Shown piece by piece: positions 5,621-10,265 of a DNA stretch of 10,265 nucleotides. Under the pieces are notes generated by a model. The model was not told where the DNA came from and searched no databases. It saw nothing but the letters and a program-made list of their open reading frames with translations. A program made the position numbers and the translations under genes. Position 1 is the first letter of the stretch. Each line of letters begins with the position of its first letter. The stretch is from NCBI GenBank assembly GCA_034439815.1, contig JAWXBD010000176.1, positions 1-10,265 of the forward strand, read 5' to 3'. Origin of the DNA: JAEUIT01 sp034439815. Lineage in GTDB: Bacteria; Planctomycetota; Phycisphaerae; Phycisphaerales; SM1A02.

Positions 5621-6447
5621 ATCAGATTGTCATCGCGATTCTCGTGATCTTGGCCAATGTGGCGTTTGGCATCATTGCGAAGCGGCAGAGGGACGCCGAG
5701 AAGAAAAGGCGCGAAGAAGCGGCTCTGCGACAGACTTTCGGTGGTGCACTCCCGCCTACGATCGATGCGAATTCGGACGGGGCTTCACCGCGCCGGAGCG
5801 GAGCGATCGACGACCTCCTCGACGAACTGCTGGACGGTGGAACGCCGAGGCGGCAGAGTCCCGCGGTTCCGCCGATGCGCGCCCCCGCAACGCCGACGCG
5901 ACGACCAGACATGCCGACCGCGGCGCGCCAGGTTGCGCCGCCACCTCCGCGGGGGTCATCGACGATCCCGCTGCGTGCGTCGGCTCCCATGCCGGCGCGC
6001 ACGTCGTATCGAGCGGCAGCGCGGGCCCCGACGCCGGTACGTGCGCCATCGGCGGTCCAGCCGCCACGACCGTCGGACCGGCGCCGGGACACGAATGTCG
6101 GTTCGAAGGCGGGCGAGGCTGAATCGTCGTTCGTCTTGCGGCGAGCGGAACGGTCGGCAGCGAGCGAGATGGAAGCTAAGAAACGGGCCCGCCAGGTCGA
6201 ACACGCGCGGCAACGGGCGGAGCGAAATGCAGGAAAGCTAGCGCGCCAAGCGATGGCGAGAGCACGTCAGGTGCGGAGCGTCTCGGCGAGAGCGACACGG
6301 ATGCGGCCGAGTGCGCGGTCCACCGCTTCTCCGATGGTCGCGGCCATTCGAGCGGTTTTCGCGAAGCCCGAATCCGCCCGCACCGCGTTCATCGCGGGCG
6401 AGATCATTTCGAAGCCATTGGGTGCGCGTCAGACGGAAGCCCGCTGA
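5617..6447 (+). CDS. Membrane-anchored basic, Pro/Arg/Ala-rich protein, unknown
   Basis: This is a 276-residue protein I do not recognise. An N-terminal hydrophobic segment (IVIAILVILANVAFGII, about 4-20) is followed by a charged helix (KRQRDAEKKRREEAALRQ), so it is probably a signal anchor with the bulk in the cytoplasm. DDLLDELLDG (65-74) is the only acidic cluster. Residues about 75-165 are low-complexity Pro, Ala and Arg. Residues 170-230 are a very basic Arg/Ala stretch likely to be helical. The C-terminus (VFAKPESARTAFIAGEII, then SKPLG) recalls a tail I associate with uncharacterised planctomycete proteins, where EIL-x-PP/KPL follows a RxAFI segment. GTG 5617 overlaps the ATPase stop by 4 bases, placing it in the importer operon. 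The overlap suggests co-expression, not necessarily a role in transport. Confidence 0.75.
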   Translation: MNQIVIAILVILANVAFGIIAKRQRDAEKKRREEAALRQTFGGALPPTIDANSDGASPRRSGAIDDLLDELLDGGTPRRQSPAVPPMRAPATPTRRPDMPTAARQVAPPPPRGSSTIPLRASAPMPARTSYRAAARAPTPVRAPSAVQPPRPSDRRRDTNVGSKAGEAESSFVLRRAERSAASEMEAKKRARQVEHARQRAERNAGKLARQAMARARQVRSVSARATRMRPSARSTASPMVAAIRAVFAKPESARTAFIAGEIISKPLGARQTEAR

Positions 6448-6752
6448 CGGAGACCGAGCCTGAGACACGGCCGACGAACGTGAACGATCCCCGTTGATAC
6501 GGCGGACTTCGTGATACTTCTGAGCCTCATCGGGCCTGAAGTGGGGGCCTTGCCGTCCCGTGGAATGATCGCGCTGCCGCTTCCTATATACTCCCGCCCT
6601 CCCTACGGCACGGCCTCACGATGCCGCCCCCCGATGGCGGCTTCTGGAGTCTGGACCGCATGTTGGGGGAAATGGCCTCCGTCCCTTGGTAATTGGTTCT
6701 TTCGCACTACCACCGGAGTCCGCACGCGAACTCCGTTCTTGGAGCGTTCCTG
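6448..6752 (+). promoter_or_regulatory. Leader region of accBC with possible promoter
   Basis: These 305 non-coding bases separate the importer operon from accB. The best promoter element is an AT-rich TATATACT at 6585-6592 in otherwise GC-rich DNA, a good -10 match. The base run 17-18 bases upstream (TGGAAT, 6561-6566) is a poor -35, so an activator or another sigma factor may be needed. If it is used, the leader would be about 150 bases. A GCCGCC/GGCGGC hairpin with a 7-base loop lies at 6623-6641. I see no clear intrinsic terminator for the upstream operon and no recognisable riboswitch. Confidence 0.4.
6714..6744 (+). promoter_or_regulatory. accB: Alternative hairpins at the accB ribosome binding site
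   Basis: GGAG at 6741-6744 is a Shine-Dalgarno site 8 bases before ATG 6753, one of the clearer sites in the window. CTCC at 6731-6734 can pair with it across a GTTCTT loop and hide it. The same ACTCCG (6730-6735) can instead pair perfectly with CGGAGT at 6714-6719 across a 10-base loop, which would free the site. The two folds exclude each other, the layout of a translational switch. Both stems are short (4 and 6 pairs), so chance is possible. Confidence 0.35.
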
Positions 6753-7241
6753 ATGATCGATATCCGCAAGTTGAAGGAACTGGTCCGCCTGATGGTCTCG
6801 AATGACCTCGTCGAGCTCGACGTTCGCGACGAGCAGGAGCAGGTCACGATCAAGCGTCCGAATCCGCAGTCGGTCCCGATGGTGATGCACCCGGGGCCAG
6901 CGCCAGTGAGCTATCCGGGTATTGGCGCAGGCACCCCGGCCGGCGCCGCCACGCTTGCCCCAGCCGCCGCTCCTCCTGCCGCGAGCGTGCCGAGCGAAGC
7001 TGGTATCGCTCTTGAGAGCCCGATGGTCGGCACCTTCTATCTCGCTGCTGGTCCGGGCAAGCCCAACTTTGTGCAGATCGGCTCCAAGGTCGGTCCGGAC
7101 ACGATTGTGTGCCTCATCGAAGCGATGAAGATCTTCAATGAGATCAAGGCCGAGCAGAGCGGAACGATTGTTGCGATCTCCGCCAAGACCGGCTCGCCAG
7201 TGGAGTTCGGCCAGCCGCTGTTCCGGATCCTTCCGGACTAA
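6753..7241 (+). CDS. accB: Biotin carboxyl carrier protein of acetyl-CoA carboxylase
   Basis: AccB carries the biotin that shuttles CO2 from the biotin carboxylase to the carboxyltransferase in the first committed step of fatty acid synthesis, in the cytoplasm. It has 162 residues. The N-terminal segment MIDIRKLKELVRLM (1-14) and ELDVRDEQEQVTIKR (21-35) are the conserved AccB head. Residues 36-84 are a flexible Pro/Ala linker. The biotinyl domain runs from I85 to the end, with PMVGTFY (90-96) forming the characteristic AccB thumb region and biotin attached to K126 in EAMK. The closing VEFGQPLF motif is intact. ATG 6753 has GGAG 8 bases upstream. accC follows after 77 bases on the same strand, the standard accBC pair. 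Confidence 0.95.
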   Translation: MIDIRKLKELVRLMVSNDLVELDVRDEQEQVTIKRPNPQSVPMVMHPGPAPVSYPGIGAGTPAGAATLAPAAAPPAASVPSEAGIALESPMVGTFYLAAGPGKPNFVQIGSKVGPDTIVCLIEAMKIFNEIKAEQSGTIVAISAKTGSPVEFGQPLFRILPD

Positions 7242-7318
7242 CTCCTCCGCTCATCGGCACTCCGCGTCAGCATTCCGCGAGCTCTCGACCTCGCTCTCTA
7301 CTCTGCCCCTCTCTACGC

Positions 7319-8665
7319 ATGTTCTCCCGAATACTGATAGCCAATCGCGGCGAGATCGCCCTCCGCATCATTCGCGCCGCGAAAAGTCTCGGCATCGAGA
7401 CGGTGTGCGTCTACTCGACGGCCGACAAGGACGGCCCTTGGCTTGAGTATGCCGATCGCACCGTCTGCATCGGGCCAGCGCCAAGCGCGCAGAGTTACCT
7501 CCGTATTGAGCGCATTATTGCTGCGGCAGAAGTCACCGGCGCGGACGCGATTCATCCGGGATACGGATTCCTTTCCGAGAACGCACACTTCGCCGAGGTG
7601 TGTCGGGATTGCAAGATTGCGTTCATTGGACCAAGTCCCGAGGCCATGGCGCTCCTCGGTGACAAGGTGTCATGTAAGCGCGTTGCAAAGGCGGCGGGGA
7701 CGCCGGTCTTTCCCGGCAGCGAAGGCGCGATCGAAGACATCGAAGAGGCCGTCAAAGTCGCGAGCGAGATCGGCTATCCGGTCATCGTGAAAGCGTCAGC
7801 TGGTGGCGGCGGGCGCGGCATGCGCGTCGCGCGCGACGAAGCTGAATTGCGATCGGGCGTCGACGCAGCGCGACAAGAAGCCGCCGCTGCTTTCGGCAAC
7901 GGTGCCGTATATGTTGAAAAGTTTCTCGAGCTCGCGCGGCATTTCGAGGTGCAGACAATCGGCGATCAGCATGGCAACGGCGTGCATCTGTTCGAGCGCG
8001 ACTGTTCAAGTCAGCGGCGCCATCAGAAGCTTGTCGAAGAAGCAACCGCTCCAGGGGTCGATCCAAAGAAGCGCGATGCGGTGTGCATGTCTGCGGCCGA
8101 GCTCATTCGCAAAGCGAGATACTCCGGCGCGGCGACGGTTGAGTTTCTGATGGATAAGGATCAGAACTTTTACATGCTCGAGGTGAACACCCGCGTGCAG
8201 GTCGAGCATCCAGTGACGGAAATGATCACTGGACTCGATATCGTCGCTGAGACAATCCGCGTTACCGCTGGTGAGAAGCTTTCGGTGAAGCAGGGAGACG
8301 TGAAACAGAACGGGCACGCGATTGAAGTGCGCGTCAACGCTGAGGATCCCGATCGCAACTTCATGCCGCAGGCGGGCACGATCGGTACGTTCGTCGCACC
8401 GGGCGGTCCTGGTGTCCGCTGGGATAGTCATGTGCGGCCGGGCTATCGAATTCCGCCGAACTACGACTCGATGATCGGAAAGCTCATCGTGCACGGCAAA
8501 GATCGCCCGACGGCGATCGCCCGCATGAAGGTGGCGCTCGACGAGTTCGTGATTGGCCCGATCAAGACGACCATTCCGCTCCACCGCGAAATCATGGACA
8601 ACGACGACTTCGTCAATGCGACGCACGACATCCATTACGTCGAGCGATGGCTCAAGACGCGGTGA
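7319..8665 (+). CDS. accC: Biotin carboxylase subunit of acetyl-CoA carboxylase
   Basis: AccC carboxylates the biotin on AccB using ATP and bicarbonate. It has 448 residues, matching the family. The N-terminal domain starts FSRILIANRGEIALRII (2-18) with HPGYGFLSEN (79-88). The ATP-grasp region has K116 and K158, a Gly-rich loop GGGGRGM (162-168), HQK (235-237), metal ligands E275 and E288, and R292 in NTRVQVEHP. GVRWDSH near 370 also holds a conserved active-site Arg region, so the enzyme should be active. One oddity is DCSSQRRHQK (228-237): most homologs I recall have a hydrophobic residue at the second Ser. ATG 7319 agrees with the family start, but has no Shine-Dalgarno; the 77-base gap is pyrimidine-rich and holds CTCTCTAC twice (7294-7301, 7309-7316). 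Confidence 0.96.
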   Translation: MFSRILIANRGEIALRIIRAAKSLGIETVCVYSTADKDGPWLEYADRTVCIGPAPSAQSYLRIERIIAAAEVTGADAIHPGYGFLSENAHFAEVCRDCKIAFIGPSPEAMALLGDKVSCKRVAKAAGTPVFPGSEGAIEDIEEAVKVASEIGYPVIVKASAGGGGRGMRVARDEAELRSGVDAARQEAAAAFGNGAVYVEKFLELARHFEVQTIGDQHGNGVHLFERDCSSQRRHQKLVEEATAPGVDPKKRDAVCMSAAELIRKARYSGAATVEFLMDKDQNFYMLEVNTRVQVEHPVTEMITGLDIVAETIRVTAGEKLSVKQGDVKQNGHAIEVRVNAEDPDRNFMPQAGTIGTFVAPGGPGVRWDSHVRPGYRIPPNYDSMIGKLIVHGKDRPTAIARMKVALDEFVIGPIKTTIPLHREIMDNDDFVNATHDIHYVERWLKTR

Positions 8666-8686
8666 ACGGAGTTGAGAGTGCGGCCC

Positions 8687-9931
8687 ATGCCAGTGTCCTC
8701 CGATCTAGCTCACAGCGTTACCTTCGACGACATTATTGCTGCGCGGAGGCGCATCGCCGATGGCGTGTTTGTCACACCCTGCCGTGAATCATTCGATCTC
8801 TCCGACCTCACCGGTTGTGAGATCCACACGAAGCTTGAGTACGCGCAGCGCACCGGCAGCTTCAAGGAGCGCGGCGCCCGCAACGCGCTGCTCTTACTCG
8901 ACGCCGATAAGCGCCGTCGCGGAGTAGTTGCGGCGAGCGCCGGCAACCACGCGCTCGCGCTCGCGTTCCACGGGCGGCAGCTTGGCATCCCGATCACCGT
9001 CGTGATGCCCACGTTCGCTCCGCTCGTCAAACGTTCGCGGTGCGAGCGCTTTGGCGCTCGCGTGATTCTGCATGGCGAAACGATTGCCGACGCGAAAGTG
9101 CGCGGTGACGAACTCGTCGCGAGTGAGGGCTTGACCTATATCCACGGCTTCAACGACGCGGCGATTATTGCGGGGCAGGGGACGATGGGGATCGAGATTC
9201 TTGAGCAGGTGAACCAGCCCGACGCGATCATCGTGCCGATCGGTGGTGCCGGATTGATTGCGGGCGTCGCACTGGCGGTGAAGAAGCTCTCGCCGCGCAC
9301 CGAAATCATCGGCGTCGAGCCGCGGCGCTGTCCGAGCTATTACGAGGCGATGAAAGTTGGCCATCCTGTGCGCGTGCAGACATCGCCGACGTTAGCTGAC
9401 GGCCTTGCTGTGCCCGAAGTTGGCGATCGCGCGTTCGCGATCGCGCGCGACAAGGTCGATCGCGTCTTACTTGTCGACGAAGAAGAGATTTCCCTCGCGA
9501 TCTTGCGCTTGGCCGAACTGGAGAAAGGTGTCGTCGAAGGCGGCGGTGCCTGCTCGCTCGCGCCGTTCCTTACTGGACAGTTGGGGGACTTGCGCGGCAA
9601 GCGGGTCGTGCTGGCGCTCTGCGGCGGGAACATCGATCCGACGATTCTCTCGCGCGTCATAGAGCACGGCCTTGCGATTGACGGTCGGCTGACGCGTTTC
9701 ACTGCGGTCATTCGCGATCGTCCGGGCGGTCTCGCCTCGTTCACGTCAGTGATCGCGGACGCGGGCGCGAGCGTGAAGCAGATCCAACACGAACGCGCGT
9801 TCGGCGGCCCCGATATCTCCACGGTGCAAGTTGACTGCACTGTCGAGGTGCGCAATCTCGAACACATTCGCGTGCTGCACCGAGCGCTCGAAACGAATGG
9901 GTTTCGGATTCTGACGAAGAGTCACGGGTAG
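8687..9931 (+). CDS. ilvA: Threonine ammonia-lyase with C-terminal ACT domain
   Basis: This is a PLP-dependent threonine dehydratase, converting threonine to 2-oxobutyrate and ammonia in the cytoplasm. It has 414 residues from ATG 8687; in-frame TTG 8672 and GTG 8678 (GGAG 7 bases before the latter) could add a few residues. The PLP lysine is K60 in GSFKERGARN. SAGNHA (84-89) is the substrate loop. The phosphate-binding loop is GGAGL (186-190), with Ala for one Gly of the usual GGGGL. LCGGNID lies near 310. An ACT domain (RFTAVIRDRPGGLASF onward, about 334-410) follows, as in the ~400-residue IlvA/TdcB-like group; it probably senses an amino acid. A serine or other hydroxy-amino-acid lyase is possible. 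It starts about 20 bases after accC and may be cotranscribed. Confidence 0.88.
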   Translation: MPVSSDLAHSVTFDDIIAARRRIADGVFVTPCRESFDLSDLTGCEIHTKLEYAQRTGSFKERGARNALLLLDADKRRRGVVAASAGNHALALAFHGRQLGIPITVVMPTFAPLVKRSRCERFGARVILHGETIADAKVRGDELVASEGLTYIHGFNDAAIIAGQGTMGIEILEQVNQPDAIIVPIGGAGLIAGVALAVKKLSPRTEIIGVEPRRCPSYYEAMKVGHPVRVQTSPTLADGLAVPEVGDRAFAIARDKVDRVLLVDEEEISLAILRLAELEKGVVEGGGACSLAPFLTGQLGDLRGKRVVLALCGGNIDPTILSRVIEHGLAIDGRLTRFTAVIRDRPGGLASFTSVIADAGASVKQIQHERAFGGPDISTVQVDCTVEVRNLEHIRVLHRALETNGFRILTKSHG

Positions 9932-9943
9932 AGACACGCTCGA

Positions 9944-10076
9944 CTAGGTTCGTTGGAATCGAGTTTGCGTCGACCGATGATGGAGCCCGATGTCGACGAT
10001 CGCCTTCGGCCGTGGCGACAGCTCGGGGAGCGTCAGGAGGAGCGGCAGGTCGATGCGATCGACCGTGGAGTGCCAT
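9944..10076 (-). pseudogene. 3' remnant of a minus-strand gene cut by the IS
   Basis: Reading leftward from the proposed IS end, one frame stays open for about 43 codons to a TAG (complement of 9944-9946). It encodes DRIDLPLLLTLPELSPRPKA, then IVDIGLHHRSTQTRFQRT. Its third codon positions are mostly G or C for the first ~33 codons, as in real genes here. No start belongs to it, since the frame enters the IS end. The stop is 12 bases from the ilvA stop, in convergent orientation. I do not recognise the family; the open frame could be chance in GC-rich DNA. Confidence 0.35.
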
Positions 10077-10265
10077 TGGACTTGCCCACCTCCGGTGGAC
10101 ACGGGCGAGCGATAGGCTCCGGCCTGTCGCAAGGAGCGTGACACATCACACAGAGCATTTCCAAATCGCGCCAATACAACCGTGAGTTCCGCGAGTCCGC
10201 CGTCAAGCTCGTGCTTGCCGAAGGCTCGTCCGTCACCGGCGCCGCCGGTCGTCTCGGCATGCCCA
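10077..10265 (+). mobile_element. Left end of an IS3-family insertion sequence
   Basis: An orfA-type transposase frame begins about 70 bases inside this segment, the usual layout of an IS3-family left end. The likely terminal inverted repeat starts at TGGACTTGCCCACC (10077-10090), containing a CCACC-TCC-GGTGG stem (10086-10098). The right end is beyond the window, so neither the partner repeat nor the target duplication can be seen, and the exact boundary is provisional. Confidence 0.6.
10145..10265 (+). CDS. IS3-family transposase OrfA, N-terminus (partial)
   Basis: The frame encodes SKSRQYNREFRESAVKLVLA followed by EGSSVTGAAGRLGMP, the start of the helix-turn-helix domain (HTH_Tnp_1, PF01527) of IS3/IS911 OrfA, which binds the IS ends and is normally extended by frameshifting into OrfB. 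The gene runs off the window. No ATG, GTG or TTG occurs between the in-frame stop at 10139-10141 and the first conserved residue. AAGGAG at 10131-10136 sits 8 bases before an ATC (10145-10147), ideal spacing. So ATC, or the ATT at 10157, may serve as a rare start, or the original start was mutated. Family identity is secure. Confidence 0.75.
   Translation, partial: MTQSISKSRQYNREFRESAVKLVLAEGSSVTGAAGRLGMP

Noticed and set aside
6494..6518. TTGATA and GATACT as a promoter before accB
   Set aside because: The spacer is only 13 bases, too short for a usual -35/-10 pair; the TATATACT at 6585 is a better candidate.
8006..8635. 209-codon minus-strand frame within accC
   Set aside because: It is the antisense of a well-conserved enzyme and shows no recognisable family.
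1..10265. CRISPR array, tRNA or rRNA genes
   Set aside because: I found no regularly spaced direct repeats, no tRNA-like cloverleaf and no conserved rRNA stretch by eye; a covariance search was not possible.

Overview
The window is GC-rich DNA from an environmental, probably Gram-negative bacterium: it carries a lipoprotein-type periplasmic binding protein and few clear Shine-Dalgarno sites. The AccB/AccC pair and a basic membrane protein ending in an EIISKPLG-type tail look to me most like Planctomycetota (Phycisphaerae-type) proteins. Gemmatimonadota is an alternative. This is an impression from family resemblance, not a search result.

Region 1 (1-2251) looks like accessory DNA with the layout of an integron cassette array without a visible integrase. 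Small + strand genes (a 99-aa membrane protein, a PIN/VapC-like protein with a 63-aa partner, and a GNAT acetyltransferase) are separated by attC-like segments. These segments run from CTAAC/CCTAAT-type motifs to GTTAGGC/GTTAGAG-type motifs, and the ATG follows 4-7 bases after the GTTAG motif. The VapC-like protein appears to have lost two of its acidic active-site residues. A broken DUF5615 (PIN-like) gene lies just upstream of the acetyltransferase.

Region 2 (2254-6447) is chromosomal in style. A minus-strand coiled-coil protein with a C-terminal membrane anchor is divergent from a tight four-gene operon. The operon holds a BtuF-like binding lipoprotein, a BtuC/FecCD permease, a BtuD/FecE ATPase and an unrecognised membrane-anchored basic protein. 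Each junction is a 4-base ATGA or GTGA overlap. The importer probably takes up cobalamin, heme or a ferric siderophore; the sequence does not decide which.

Region 3 (6448-9931) has a 305-base leader with a possible promoter and alternative hairpins near the start codon. It is followed by accB, accC and a threonine ammonia-lyase with a C-terminal ACT domain. AccB and AccC are the biotin carrier and biotin carboxylase of acetyl-CoA carboxylase (first step of fatty acid synthesis). The lyase makes 2-oxobutyrate, which feeds isoleucine synthesis or propionyl-CoA.

Region 4 (9944-10265) is the left end of an IS3-family element. It holds an orfA transposase reading frame that runs off the window and appears to lack a standard start codon. 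It seems to have inserted into, and cut off, a minus-strand gene whose last ~43 codons remain.
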